From DASUAS01 sp963750045 (GTDB taxonomy: Bacteria; Actinomycetota; Acidimicrobiia; IMCC26256; DASPTH01), in NCBI GenBank assembly GCA_963750045.1, contig CAVVPD010000002.1, positions 310,001 to 374,000 on the forward strand: a stretch of DNA of 64,000 bases. Direction: 5' to 3'. The translations under genes were made by a program, and so were the position numbers. Within the stretch, counting starts at the first letter, position 1. Each line of letters begins with the position of its first letter. Under the pieces are notes generated by a model, which saw nothing but the letters and a program-made list of their open reading frames with translations, was not told the origin of the DNA and searched no databases. Positions 1 to 8,703 of this stretch are shown here, in pieces.

Positions 1-212
1 ATGACGTCGAAGCGGAATCCGTGCGGTGGCGGGAGGTAGTCGGCGGTCGCCGGCGGCGAGCCATCGGTCGGGAGGGTGACGGGCTCGTCACTCCCCCAGA
101 CCTTGACGAACGACGCACCGGGCATCAGTGCGACCGTGAGCGGATCGACATCGGTGTCGCTGACGAACACCGACGCGCCATCGGCGTCGGTGCCCGTGAC
201 GACGCGTCTCAT
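1..212 (-). CDS. Cupin-domain protein, N-terminal part
   Basis: Partial gene running off the left edge. About 70 residues are visible, beginning MRRVVTGTDADGASVF, the usual opening of small single-domain cupins in Actinobacteria; a short proline-rich stretch (YLPPPHGFRF) follows. The metal-binding His motifs of a cupin barrel would lie beyond the edge, so the function cannot be refined. The ATG at 212 was chosen because the next upstream ATG on this strand is out of frame and stops at once. It diverges from the acyl-CoA dehydrogenase gene, leaving only about 70 bp for both promoters. Confidence 0.6.
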   Translation of the reverse strand, partial: MRRVVTGTDADGASVFVSDTDVDPLTVALMPGASFVKVWGSDEPVTLPTDGSPPATADYLPPPHGFRFDV

Positions 213-281
213 GAGGGCCTTCCCATGAGCGGCGAGCCTACGACGCCGGTGGTCCACGAAGTGGGGCGCGAGACTGCGAGC

Positions 282-1460
282 ATGACGGACGTGAACACGG
301 GTACCAACCTCCTCGACGAGGACCAGACGCTCATCGCGGACGCCCTCCGCGATCTGTGCGGCGGGTTCGACGACGACTACTGGGCGCGGTGCGACCGGGA
401 GCACGAGTTCCCCTGGGACTTCTACGCCCGCATGGCCGAGGGTGGGTGGCTGGGGCTCGCCATCCCCGAGGAATACGGCGGCGGGGGTCGCGGCATCACC
501 GAGGCCGCGGTGATGCTGCACGAGATCGCGGCGAGCGGCGCAGCGATGAACGGGTGCTCCGCCGTGCACCTCACGGTGTTCGGGCTCAACCCGGTCGTGA
601 AGTTCGGCAACGACCGCCTGAAGGAGACGTTCCTCCCGCGTGCCGCGGCCGGCGACCTCCACGTCGCGTTCGGCGTCACCGAGCCCGACGCCGGCACCGA
701 CACCGGCCGCATCACCACCCGCGCCGAACCCGACGGCAAGGGTGGATGGAAGATCCACGGCCGCAAGATCTGGACGAGCAAGGCCCTCGAGTCCGAGGTC
801 GTCCTCCTCGTTGCCCGCACCGGCGACAAGGACAGCGGGCTCAAGGGCCTCAGCCTGTTCCTCGCCGACCTCGACCCGGACTACGTCGACATCCGCGCCA
901 TCCCGAAGCTCGGGCGCAACGCGGTGGCCTCGTGCGAGGTCGCGTACGACGGGTTGCCGGTCGAGGCGTGGCGCCTCATCGGCGAGGAGCACGACGGCTT
1001 CAAGCTCCTGCTCCACGGCCTCAACCCGGAGCGCGTTCTCCTGTCGTCCGAGGCGTGCGGGATCGGCGAGGTCGCCCTCGACCGCGCGGTCGCGTACGCG
1101 AAGGAGCGCATCGTCTTCGACCGGCCCATCGGCGCCAACCAGGCGATCAGCCATCCGCTGGCCCAGGCTCGCGCCCAGCTCCAGGCAGCCTGGATGATGG
1201 CGCTGCACGCCGGCCGTCGCTATGACGCCGGGCTCGAATGCGGCGAGGCCGCCAACACCGCGAAGTACCTCGCCGCGGAGGCGTCGTTCTTCGCCGCCGA
1301 CCGGGCGGTGCAAACGCTCGGGGGCATGGGATACGCCACCGAGTATCACGTCGAGCGATACTGGCGGGAAGCCCGCTTGCAGCGCATCGCGCCCGTCACC
1401 CAGGAAATGACGCTCAACTACCTCGCGCAGAACGTCATGGGCCTGCCGCGCAGCTACTGA
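282..1460 (+). CDS. Acyl-CoA dehydrogenase (complete copy)
   Basis: FAD-dependent acyl-CoA dehydrogenase, 392 aa, normal family length. N-terminal helical domain, then the middle beta domain with GVTEPDAGTDTG (about residues 132-143) and KIWTSKA, then the C-terminal helical domain with the FDRPIGANQAISHPLA and LGGMGYATEYHVER motifs that carry flavin contacts and the usual catalytic-base region. It should introduce the 2,3 double bond into an acyl-CoA. ATG 282 gives the usual ACAD N-terminus (LLDEDQTLIADALRD); an in-frame ATG at 225 is possible. It is followed after 19 bp by the start of a phosphotransferase gene, as at the second copy near 13.5 kb, where that neighbour is intact. Confidence 0.88.
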   Translation: MTDVNTGTNLLDEDQTLIADALRDLCGGFDDDYWARCDREHEFPWDFYARMAEGGWLGLAIPEEYGGGGRGITEAAVMLHEIAASGAAMNGCSAVHLTVFGLNPVVKFGNDRLKETFLPRAAAGDLHVAFGVTEPDAGTDTGRITTRAEPDGKGGWKIHGRKIWTSKALESEVVLLVARTGDKDSGLKGLSLFLADLDPDYVDIRAIPKLGRNAVASCEVAYDGLPVEAWRLIGEEHDGFKLLLHGLNPERVLLSSEACGIGEVALDRAVAYAKERIVFDRPIGANQAISHPLAQARAQLQAAWMMALHAGRRYDAGLECGEAANTAKYLAAEASFFAADRAVQTLGGMGYATEYHVERYWREARLQRIAPVTQEMTLNYLAQNVMGLPRSY

Positions 1461-1500
1461 ACTCGACCCCGGGGGGATCATGACCACCGAAGAACCGACG
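543..1500 (+). repeat. Left direct repeat (ACAD 3' part)
   Basis: The sequence from here to 1500 reappears in direct orientation at 12615-13524. Roughly 826-1500 looks base-for-base identical to 12850-13524. The first ~145 bp differ at only a few positions, and the stretch around 690-825 is shorter and garbled in the right copy (net 48 bp missing). The repeat covers most of the ACAD, its stop, the spacer and the first seven codons of the following phosphotransferase gene. It bounds the pilus block on the left. Confidence 0.9.
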
Positions 1501-1530
1501 CTCGCGTTCCTCGATCGTCCGCAATTCGGG
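1480..1530 (+). pseudogene. Truncated start of phosphotransferase gene
   Basis: The first seven codons (MTTEEPT) match the intact phosphotransferase gene at 13504. The sequence then jumps, in frame, over 507 bp and continues for 30 bp with a copy of 14032-14061 (one mismatch), encoding LAFLDRPQFG. It then passes abruptly into an antisense aminotransferase fragment. Nothing functional can be made from it. The double jump marks the left junction of the pilus block. Confidence 0.75.
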
Positions 1531-2010
1531 CGAGAGGACGGTGCCAGTGGGGTTGTTCGGCGTGCACACGAACACGAGCCGCGTGCGGCTGTTCACGGCA
1601 TCGCCCATCGCTTTGAGGTCGTAGGTGTGGTCACGCGGCGCACGACGGCGTCCGCTCGCTGTGCCTGGATGGGGTAGGCCTCGAACGAGGGCGACCCGAA
1701 GACCACCTCGTCACCGGGTTCGACCGTCGTGAGGAGCAGGTGCTGGCACAGCTGCACGGACCCGTTGCCGACCAGCACCTGGGTGGGGTCCAGGCCGTGG
1801 AGGCCTGCGAGGACCTCCTGCAGCGCGGCGGCGTGGTTGTCGGGGTAACCGGTTGGCACCCGCTCTCGCGGCCGTCGCCGCCTCGATCGCCGCCGGCAGG
1901 GGCCCGAACGGCACCTCCTCCGACGTGTGCTTCACCGGCGGGACGTATCTCGGGATGTCGGCGAGGGTCCTGCGGGTGCGGATCACGCCAACATCTCGGT
2001 GCACGGGCAT
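1531..2010 (-). pseudogene. HisC-like aminotransferase fragment
   Basis: N-terminal half of a class I/II PLP aminotransferase of the histidinol-phosphate aminotransferase type. Recognisable blocks, in order on the minus strand, are TLADIPRYVPP, VPFGPLPAAIEAA, YPDNHAAALQEVL, VLVGNGSVQL, PGDEVVFGSPSFEAYP and, after another frame change, HTYDLKAMGDAVNSR then VFVCTPNNPTGTVLS. Two frameshifts separate these blocks. The gene stops at 1531, where phosphotransferase sequence begins, so the PLP-lysine half is absent. The ATG at 2010 gives a plausible N-terminus. It diverges from pilT. Truncated by the junction; whether real or an assembly effect is unresolved. Confidence 0.7.
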
Positions 2011-2095
2011 CTTGCCGCAGCGCTTCACGCCGGGACCCCGTCGGGCCCGTTCCGTGGTGGCCAGTGCGTGTCGTGTCACCCATCGGGGTGGTGAT

Positions 2096-2124
2096 TTCAC
2101 TCTGAGCGCGAACATCGGTACGCT
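2096..2124 (+). promoter_or_regulatory. Candidate promoter of pilT
   Basis: TTCACT (2096-2101), a 17-bp spacer and TACGCT (2119-2124) resemble -35/-10 boxes. The -10 ends 7 bp before the pilT ATG at 2132, so the transcript would be nearly leaderless, which is common in Actinobacteria. Judged by eye only. Confidence 0.35.
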
Positions 2125-2131
2125 TGCACGC

Positions 2132-3250
2132 ATGGCCGAGATCGACAGCGGGGCAGTCGACGCCTACCTCGGCGTGCTGCACGAGAAGGGCGGGACCGAC
2201 CTCCTGCTCACCGCGGATGCGCCTCCGCTGGTACGCGTCGACGGTGAGCTCCTGGCCTTCAACCAGCCGCCGCTCGGACCCGACGACACGGAACGCATCG
2301 TGCACGCCGTGCTCGGACCGGAGACCTGGCAGACGTTCGTGGAGGAGCGAGAGGTCGACTTCTCGTTCGACTGGCGAACCGTCGCGCGCTTCCGCGGCAA
2401 CGTGTTCCACCAGCGTGGAGCCGCCGCACTGTCCCTGCGGCTGATCCCGTACTCGATCCCCACGTTCGAGCAGCTCGGGCTGCCGCCCGTGCTGGCGTCG
2501 TGGGTCGACCGTCCGCAGGGCCTCGTGCTCGTGACCGGCCCCACGGGCTCGGGGAAGTCCACCACGCTGGCGAGCATGCATCGACGCTATCAACGAGCGG
2601 CGCGCCTGCCACATCATCACCATCGAGGACCCGATCGAGTACGTGCACACGCGCAAGCGGCGGCGATCAACCAGCGCGAGATCGGCATCGACTGCCTCTC
2701 GTTCGACCGGGCACTGCGCTCGGCGTTGCGCGAGGACCCCGACGTCGTCCTGGTCGGCGAGATGCGCGACCCGGAGACGATCCAAGCCGCCCTCACCATC
2801 GCGGAGACCGGACACCTGGTCTTCGCGACACTGCACACCAACGATGCCGGTCAGGCCCTCGACCGCATCATCGACGTCTTCCCAGGAGACCGCCAGGCGC
2901 AGATCCGCGTGCAGCTCGCAGGATCACTCGCCGGGCATCGTCTCGCAGCGACTCCTCCCCGCGTCGGCGGCGGCCGAGTCGCGGCGTTCGAGGTGCTGGT
3001 GGCGAGCTTCGCGGTCCGGAACCTCATCCGTGAGGGCAAGACCACCCAACTCCGCAACATCGTGTCGACGGGCGGCAAGGCGGGCATGCAGACGCTCGAG
3101 ATGGCGGTGGCCGATCTCGTGGCCCGCGGCGTCGTCGACTACGAGCAGGGCGTCGCGGTGAGTCTCTATCCCGACGAGATCACCCGCGCCGCCGCGGCTC
3201 TCGCAGAGCTCCGCCTCCTAGCTACGCGTCCGTCGCGGCCAGCCGGCTGA
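2132..3250 (+). CDS. pilT: Type IV pilus twitching ATPase PilT
   Basis: Hexameric ATPase that powers pilus retraction at the inner membrane, 372 aa, normal for PilT. Walker A GPTGSGKSTTLASM (about residues 140-153), Asp/Glu boxes with VVLVGEMRDPETI, and the His box ATLHTNDAGQALDRIIDVFP are all visible. Two short segments are read in the wrong frame by compensating indels. The first is the stretch after the Walker A, where the shifted frame gives the expected HIITIEDPIEYVHTRKR. The second, near 2930-2975, gives GIVSQRLLP in the shifted frame. All four indels sit at one-base differences in G or C runs, so a consensus error is likelier than decay. Separate from the minus-strand pilus operon. Confidence 0.85.
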   Translation: MAEIDSGAVDAYLGVLHEKGGTDLLLTADAPPLVRVDGELLAFNQPPLGPDDTERIVHAVLGPETWQTFVEEREVDFSFDWRTVARFRGNVFHQRGAAALSLRLIPYSIPTFEQLGLPPVLASWVDRPQGLVLVTGPTGSGKSTTLASMHRRYQRAARLPHHHHRGPDRVRAHAQAAAINQREIGIDCLSFDRALRSALREDPDVVLVGEMRDPETIQAALTIAETGHLVFATLHTNDAGQALDRIIDVFPGDRQAQIRVQLAGSLAGHRLAATPPRVGGGRVAAFEVLVASFAVRNLIREGKTTQLRNIVSTGGKAGMQTLEMAVADLVARGVVDYEQGVAVSLYPDEITRAAAALAELRLLATRPSRPAG

Positions 3251-3255
3251 TAGCC

Positions 3256-4359
3256 AGCGGGTTGATGGGCCGTTGTGGCTGCTGCCGCTCGCGCTCGGCT
3301 TCGGGTGGCGCGCCCTCCGCCGCGGTAGCGGCCACCTGCCCGCGGCCTTGCTGCTCCCACTCACGTGCGTCTCCCACACGCTCGTCGGGTACGTCGCGAT
3401 GCTGCTCGCCGCGTGCAGGCGCGCTGCGCTCGTCGTTTCCAGTGCACTGGCCAGGTCGCCTGGTTCGTGGTTCCTCTCGTCGTTGACGCCCGCTACGCGA
3501 CCACGAGCTCGGCGTTCAATGCTGCCGACCAGCGCGACTCCTACGGCGCGCGGCGCGTGCTCGGCTGGCTGGTGAGCGGCCACCTCTTCGACGACGGGCG
3601 GCTGTCGATCGTGACCCTCCTGCTCGCGGTCGGACTCGTCGTGTGCGTCGCACGGTTCCGTCAGAACCTCCGCGCCCGTGCGCTCGTCGCCTTCTTCGCG
3701 GTCAACCTCGTCCTCTTCTGCGGGCGCCCCGCCTTCGGGACACTCCTCGACGTGTTCCCGTTCTCCCGCGACCTCCAACTGGAGCGGTTCGTCGCAGGGG
3801 TCCTCTTCGGCGGCTTCTTCCTCGCGGGCGTCGGCGGCGCGTGGATCGCTGCCCGTGCCGCCAATCGTTGATGGCCGACGTCGAGCCGTCGTTCGACGAC
3901 CAATACGTCGACCAGTACCGGCTCCTCGGGATCCGGTACCTGATCCTTCCGGTCGACGCGCCGACACCGTCGCGCCTCCGCTCGTCGCCGACCGCACGAC
4001 GATGAACCGAGCGCCGGCGGCGCTTCCTGCAGTCACCACTTCCGAGCACGCACCGCGTGCCGCGTCGTTGCGTTCGACGGGAGTCCGTCCGCTCCCCCGT
4101 CGCTCCCGGAGGGCAGGGACCCGTCGACACCGTCGACGGGAAGCCGGTCCGCCCGCAGATCCTCGCGCCCGCGCTGGTGGGCGTGCCGGTACCCCGCGGC
4201 ACCCACGTGGTGGAGATCCGCTACCAGGGGTTCCCCCACCTCGGGCTGCTCTTCGGGTTCAGCGCGCTCGCGCTCGCCGCCGTGGGGGCCGGTCCCGGCC
4301 TCTGGGCGCGGCGACGGGCGGCCGGGTCGACCCGGTACCGGAGCCCCCGGGACACATGA
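3256..4359 (+). pseudogene. Broken polytopic membrane protein (PTPS-related/YfhO-like)
   Basis: No single frame is open, but stitched frames read as the C-terminal half of a large multi-span membrane protein. Hydrophobic runs include WLLPLALGFGWRALR, LLLPLTCVSHTLVGYVAMLL, GRLSIVTLLLAVGLVVCVA and ALVAFFAVNLVLF, followed by FPFSRDLQLERFVAGV, a soluble stretch with RYLILPVDAPTP, and a last span HLGLLFGFSALALAAVG before a basic tail. This resembles actinobacterial membrane proteins annotated as PTPS-related or YfhO-like, possibly glycosyl-transfer or cell-surface proteins. At least three frameshifts are present, and the N-terminal half is missing directly after pilT. The stop at 4357-4359 abuts a hairpin. 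Confidence 0.5.
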
Positions 4360-4388
4360 GAGGGGCCCGGTTTCCCGGACCCCCTCTC
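4358..4388. terminator. Bidirectional hairpin terminator
   Basis: An 8-bp GAGAGGGG/CCCCTCTC stem with an inner CCGG/CCGG extension and a small loop lies between the convergent membrane-protein remnant and the pilin gene, starting at the upstream stop codon. No long T run, as is common in high-GC genomes. It can serve either strand. Confidence 0.6.
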
Positions 4389-4412
4389 GGTGTACCCACC
4401 CGCTCGGGATGG

Positions 4413-4793
4413 CTATGGACCGGTGATCGGCCCGGCACACTTCGCGTTCTGGGCGGTCATCGTGTAGGCCGTCGCCGACGCGGTCGTGATGTCGTAGTTG
4501 GTCGAGTTCGCCTTGATGAGCTTCGCGGCGAGGAGCTGAGCTTCCGTCGCATAGGTCGCGTTCGGCGTGTTCGGGTCAGCGACGCTCGGCGACGCGTAGT
4601 ACGCGTCCTCGGCCGTCTTCAGCGTGTTGGCGTCTGCGTTGCAGGCGCTCTTCGTGCTGCTGTCGGTGAGACCCCCGATCGCGAACACCACGATCGCGGC
4701 GAGGATCCCGAGGATCACGATGACGACGAGGAGTTCGATGAGTGTGAACCCACCCTCTCCCGATCGACGCTTCTCCATTGTTCTCTGCAACAT
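4413..4793 (-). CDS. Type IV major pilin-like prepilin
   Basis: Prepilin of 126 aa. It has a short leader ending in Gly, then FTLIELLVVIVILGILAAIV, giving the class III/type IVa cleavage site G|FxxxE with Glu at +5 and the hydrophobic assembly helix. Two Cys (about residues 54 and 119) may form the C-terminal disulfide loop. It should be cleaved by PilD and polymerised by PilB/PilC. The ATG at 4793 is preceded by AAAGGGG at 7-8 nt and lies one base after the stop of the PilX-like gene, so it is last in the operon and translationally coupled. The small size and terminal position fit the major pilin. Confidence 0.85.
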   Translation of the reverse strand: MLQRTMEKRRSGEGGFTLIELLVVIVILGILAAIVVFAIGGLTDSSTKSACNADANTLKTAEDAYYASPSVADPNTPNATYATEAQLLAAKLIKANSTNYDITTASATAYTMTAQNAKCAGPITGP

Positions 4794-4794
4794 G

Positions 4795-7707
4795 TCATTG
4801 CCCCTTTCGGGCTTTGGTAACTCTTTCCATGGTCCCGTTGTCCTGGCTCGTTGCCCGGAGAACGGGTGTTCCTGGTGTGTGGGCACACGGTGTGGTCATC
4901 TCGTGCCGACCACCCCCTTCCGCCGCGACCCCGGCGGCAACGGCGGTGGAGATCACCGTGTCACCGTCCATGACCAGATCTTGGTGGTGCCGCGCCGCGT
5001 GCGTCGCGTCGCAGGCCGTGTCGCAGAACTCGACGTCGGCCACGAGGGAAGTGGACTTCCCCGGCACGGTGGCGGTGAAGACCGCCCTGCGGTTGGCGGG
5101 CGCGTTCGCCGTGATGGGCGTGGTGGTGATGGGCACGCTCGCGTCGGCGGCGAGGTTGTACCCGAGCATGAGCATGCGGGCGACGACACCGCGGTTGAAC
5201 ACCGGCACCGTGAGGATGTCGACCGGCACGTCGAGCGCCGCCGACGGTGCGTACACCGTGCCCCAGAACGCCGCGACCCGAGGCGAATGGCCGCCGTTGG
5301 CGTTCGACGCAACGGAGAACAGGGCGCAGGCGCCGTTGTACGCGGGCGAGTGGTTCTGGGGGCTGTAGTAGGGCGCCTGGGTCACGCATCCGGACTCGCC
5401 GTTCAGCGAGCCGTTGACGACCGGGGGCGTGTAGATGACGCCGAACGACATGCCGTCGAGATACTCGGTCGGCGAGCTCGATTTGCGTCGGGCCGTGTAC
5501 AGGACGCTGACGCCACCGTTGATCTTGTCGGGCGTGTCGAGGCAGTCGGTGAGGTCTACGGTATCGGCAGACAGACCGGTGTGCTCGGAGAGCGCACTCG
5601 CTCCACAGGCCCCGGCGCCGAAGGGCGTCACGTCGACCGTGGGCGGCTGCGTCTGGCCGGTGTTGCTCTCACGGTGCGTGACCGAGAGCACCACCGAGTC
5701 GATGGTGGAGCCGGCGGGGATCTGGTTCGCCCCCGGGACCGGGAACGCCGCCGTGGGCGAAAACTCGGTGAGCGTCATCGTCCGCGTCGGCACACCCGAG
5801 GTGACCCGCGCCGTTGCCAGGCTGCCGTCGACGACACGGCCGTTGGCGGGATTCGTGAATCCGTTGCCCCCATTGGTGTAGTCCTGCGGCGTCCACGTCA
5901 CCGGACCGACCGGTGTTCCGCTCGACGCGGACCGCACCCCGTACATCACGATCTCCTGGTGCGTGGAGCTGAAGCTGTCGCAGAGCTCGAACGAACCGCT
6001 CTTCAGGTTCACATGGCTGGTGCCGCCGAACACGAACTGCACGCCGCTCCCGGTGTTGAAGCCGTAATCGCCGTCGTGCACGCAGGCCCCCGGGATGGTC
6101 GGGCTGCCGGCGGTGACCGTGGAGGGGTTCGTCGGATCCCACGCCGCGCGCGCAGCCTGCGTGTAGGACACTTGGAGCTCCACGCCGTCGAGGGACGACG
6201 AGACGTCGGCGCAGGCCGGGTTGCCGGGGCCCCCACCGCACGACAGATGCGTGATCTGGTACCGCAACGAGAAAGCGCCGGCGTTGAGCGCGTTGGTGTC
6301 GAGACCGCACGTTGCCGGCAGCGGGATGGTCACGTCGGTGGTCGCGCCCGACGTCGCCGACGGCGGGACGTCGACGCTGCACAGGGTCGCGGTGTCGGCC
6401 TGGTTGCGCACGAGAAGCTGGAGCGCGCCCACCTGGGTCGGGTTGCCGTACGTCTCGCTGTGCACCATGCGGGCGTTGACGGTGAGCCCGCTCGAACCCC
6501 CGGGGATCTGCGGCGACACCGCGTAGCCGGTGCTCGTGATCCACCGCGTCTGGTTCGACGTCGTGAAGTTGCCCGTCGTCGCGGAGAGCGCGGTGGGCGT
6601 CTCGCCGATGACCCGGGCGTTGCTGGTGTTGTTGTAGCCAGGCGAGCTCGTGGCCGGCGACGCCATGGCCGTCGCGGCCACGGTGAGCGGGCCGATGGGC
6701 ATCGCGCCGCTCGGTACCGCGTTCGCCGCGCCGCCCACGATGCGCGCGGCGGGGTCGTCGATGGTCCACACGCCCCCGTTGTTCGAGAAGTTGAAGTAGT
6801 AGTTCCCGGGCGCGAACCAGAAGAGGCGACCCGGGCACGTGGTGCCGTTCATCAGGTTGGTGAGCCCGGTGGCGTCGGTGTAGGTCCCGGGCTGGAACGT
6901 CACCAACATCCCCGACGGGCAGGCGGGCACCGACCGCGTGGGTGGCGCGGTCGCGATACTCGGCGCCCACGACGCGGGATCGACCGTCGCCGGGTCAGCG
7001 GCGGCCGGCGTGCTGCCCACGGTCGCGCCCGAGAAGGCGCTCCCGCACACGATCGTGTAGGGCGGCGTAACGGCCGGCACCGGCTGCACCACGTCGAGGT
7101 CGTGGCACGACTCGGCCTGGCGCACGTTGCCGGTGACCTTGATGTGCTCGGCGGTGCTGGTCTGCGGGCAGCCCCCCGACCACACGTCGGAGTCGGCGTC
7201 GGAGTTCACGTACACGTTGCCGGTGACCTGCAGCAGCTTGCTGTTCTGCACCTGCACGATGCCGAGCTCGTTGTTCACGTTGACGCAGCCGCTGGTGGGC
7301 GCCTGCCCGTGGTACGGCGCCATGGTGAGGATCGCGAAGCCGGGCGCGCTGCTCGTGCCCAGGGGCACGCCGCTCCCGGGGATGGGCGTACACGACACGC
7401 TGACGTCGAGCGCGTTCACCCCGTTGGCGCCGGTCCCCGTGAAGTTGCACGGTTGACCGTTGATTGCGCCGCGGCTCAGCGACGAATCGTTCTGCACGTA
7501 GCGGATGGCGTTGTTGACCGCGCCGTCGACGTTGTACAGGGCCGAGCGCTGGTCGGAGAGCGCGTTCGTGGAGCGGATGCTCGTGGTCACGTAGCCGAGC
7601 ACGAAGAAGACCACGACGCCCACGAGCACCATGAACGCGAGTGCCCACACGAGCGCGACGCCGTCCTCGCCACGGGCGCGCCGGTACGAAGGCAAATGGC
7701 GGGTCAC
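4795..7707 (-). CDS. Giant PilX-like pilus/adhesin protein
   Basis: 970 aa, intact. The GTG at 7707 overlaps the stop of the preceding minor pilin (GTGA). After a short basic N-terminus comes GVALVWALAFMVLVGVVVFFVLGYV, a single hydrophobic helix as in PilX N-terminal domains but without the canonical Gly-Phe-Thr-x-x-Glu site. The remaining 900 residues are rich in Ser/Thr/Gly/Asn with scattered Cys pairs and look like beta-structured extracellular repeats. A polymer-like segment near the end (FWGTVYAPSAALDVPV) recalls PilX-like proteins of Actinobacteria. It probably sits at the pilus tip as an adhesin or initiation subunit. Its size, more than twice typical PilX, is the odd feature. Confidence 0.7.
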   Translation of the reverse strand: MTRHLPSYRRARGEDGVALVWALAFMVLVGVVVFFVLGYVTTSIRSTNALSDQRSALYNVDGAVNNAIRYVQNDSSLSRGAINGQPCNFTGTGANGVNALDVSVSCTPIPGSGVPLGTSSAPGFAILTMAPYHGQAPTSGCVNVNNELGIVQVQNSKLLQVTGNVYVNSDADSDVWSGGCPQTSTAEHIKVTGNVRQAESCHDLDVVQPVPAVTPPYTIVCGSAFSGATVGSTPAAADPATVDPASWAPSIATAPPTRSVPACPSGMLVTFQPGTYTDATGLTNLMNGTTCPGRLFWFAPGNYYFNFSNNGGVWTIDDPAARIVGGAANAVPSGAMPIGPLTVAATAMASPATSSPGYNNTSNARVIGETPTALSATTGNFTTSNQTRWITSTGYAVSPQIPGGSSGLTVNARMVHSETYGNPTQVGALQLLVRNQADTATLCSVDVPPSATSGATTDVTIPLPATCGLDTNALNAGAFSLRYQITHLSCGGGPGNPACADVSSSLDGVELQVSYTQAARAAWDPTNPSTVTAGSPTIPGACVHDGDYGFNTGSGVQFVFGGTSHVNLKSGSFELCDSFSSTHQEIVMYGVRSASSGTPVGPVTWTPQDYTNGGNGFTNPANGRVVDGSLATARVTSGVPTRTMTLTEFSPTAAFPVPGANQIPAGSTIDSVVLSVTHRESNTGQTQPPTVDVTPFGAGACGASALSEHTGLSADTVDLTDCLDTPDKINGGVSVLYTARRKSSSPTEYLDGMSFGVIYTPPVVNGSLNGESGCVTQAPYYSPQNHSPAYNGACALFSVASNANGGHSPRVAAFWGTVYAPSAALDVPVDILTVPVFNRGVVARMLMLGYNLAADASVPITTTPITANAPANRRAVFTATVPGKSTSLVADVEFCDTACDATHAARHHQDLVMDGDTVISTAVAAGVAAEGGGRHEMTTPCAHTPGTPVLRATSQDNGTMERVTKARKGQ

Positions 7708-8249
7708 GAGATCCTCCGCGAGGCCTGCACCGTGGTGCTGTAGCCGTTGGTGCCCCCCGCGAGCTGCGTGAGCGTCGCCGAGACCGACTGCCAGTTCGAG
7801 CAGTCGGCGTTTGGCGCACAGGCGAAGGTGGGTACCGCCGACAGGTTGCGGATCACCGGGATGCCGACGGGCGGCCCGGTCACCGTGCCGCCCTCGCAGG
7901 TGCGCCGGCGCAACACCTTGCTGTTCGACGGGTCGACGGCGTACGAGACCGAGCTCTGGCCAGGCACGAGCGTCAGGAGGAGCGCCACGTCCTGTGCTCC
8001 CGCCCCGCACACGGAGCCGGACTCGGCGGTGTTGATGCCCACGAGCAGGGCCTGCTGCACGTCGGGCCCGAAGTAGCTCTGGAACTGCGCGGCACTGTTC
8101 GTCTCCGCGAGGCGTGCCTGCACGTCGGTCTCCGTGCGCAGCCCGAGCAGGATCGCGGACACGAGCACCGGGATGATGAGCGCCATGATCGTCATGACAA
8201 GCATCAACTCGAGGAGGGTGAAGCCGGCCTCACCGGCACGCGCCCTCAT
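7704..8249 (-). CDS. Minor prepilin, PilW/GspJ-like
   Basis: 181 aa. The leader MRARAGEAG is followed by FTLLELMLVMTIMALIIPVL, a perfect prepilin cleavage site with Glu+5 and an N-terminal helix. The globular part has Cys residues (SVCGAGAQ, RRRTCEGG, FACAPNADCSN) compatible with disulfides. Size and place between PilV-like and PilX-like genes point to a PilW/GspJ-type minor pilin that helps prime the fibre. Start and stop both overlap neighbours by four bases (ATGA, GTGA), so it is translated as part of the pilus operon. Confidence 0.75.
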   Translation of the reverse strand: MRARAGEAGFTLLELMLVMTIMALIIPVLVSAILLGLRTETDVQARLAETNSAAQFQSYFGPDVQQALLVGINTAESGSVCGAGAQDVALLLTLVPGQSSVSYAVDPSNSKVLRRRTCEGGTVTGPPVGIPVIRNLSAVPTFACAPNADCSNWQSVSATLTQLAGGTNGYSTTVQASRRIS

Positions 8250-8699
8250 TGCTTGCGCTTCACGATCTGGACGCGGGTACCGCCGCGCCCGTCAGTGGAG
8301 TGGTCGGCCAGGGTGATCCGCTGCGCGGTGTCGGTGGGCCCACCGCTCGCGCACGACGCGCCGTACGTGGCCGGACTGTTGCCGTCCCAGTAGTCGATCG
8401 CCACGATCTGCGGCGTGGCGAAGCCCGGCGGAACGCTCACGCCGAGCCGCGCTCGCCTGATAGGACGGCGCGGACGTGTTGGCACACGAGATCCACGGCG
8501 CGGCTTCGACCTTGTCGGCCCAACTTCGCAGGATCGCGTCGGTGGTCACATTCTTGCGCTGCGAGTCGGTGGCGACGATCGAGGTCCCCAGCCCGCCGAT
8601 AAGCGCGACGACGGCGGTCGAGAGGATGAACATCGCAATCACCGCCTCGATGAGGCTCACACCGGCTTCACCGGCCCCGTCGTCGGGATGGCGCTTCAC
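8246..8699 (-). CDS. Minor prepilin, PilV-like (one frameshift)
   Basis: About 150 aa if one indel is repaired. The GTG start at 8699 gives a leader ending GEAG, then VSLIEAVIAMFILSTAVVALIGGL, a type IV prepilin helix with Glu at +5 (Val replaces the usual Phe at +1). It reads cleanly to SAPSYQASA. Then the frame changes near 8455 and continues with LGVSVPPGFATPQIVAIDYWDG to a stop that overlaps the PilW-like start. Homology-like reading on both sides of the break argues for a consensus indel. Starts 4 nt after the pilC stop. Confidence 0.7.
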
Positions 8700-8703
8700 G
8701 ACG

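Noticed and set aside
3218..4039. Minus-strand frame of 273 codons over the broken membrane protein
   Set aside because: Acidic/Arg-rich shadow sequence; the + strand segments read as transmembrane helices instead.
4624..7743. A 1039-codon open frame on the + strand across the pilus operon
   Set aside because: It is the antisense of the PilX-like and pilin genes. Its product is Arg/Gly/His-rich with no domain, as expected for mirror frames in high-GC DNA.
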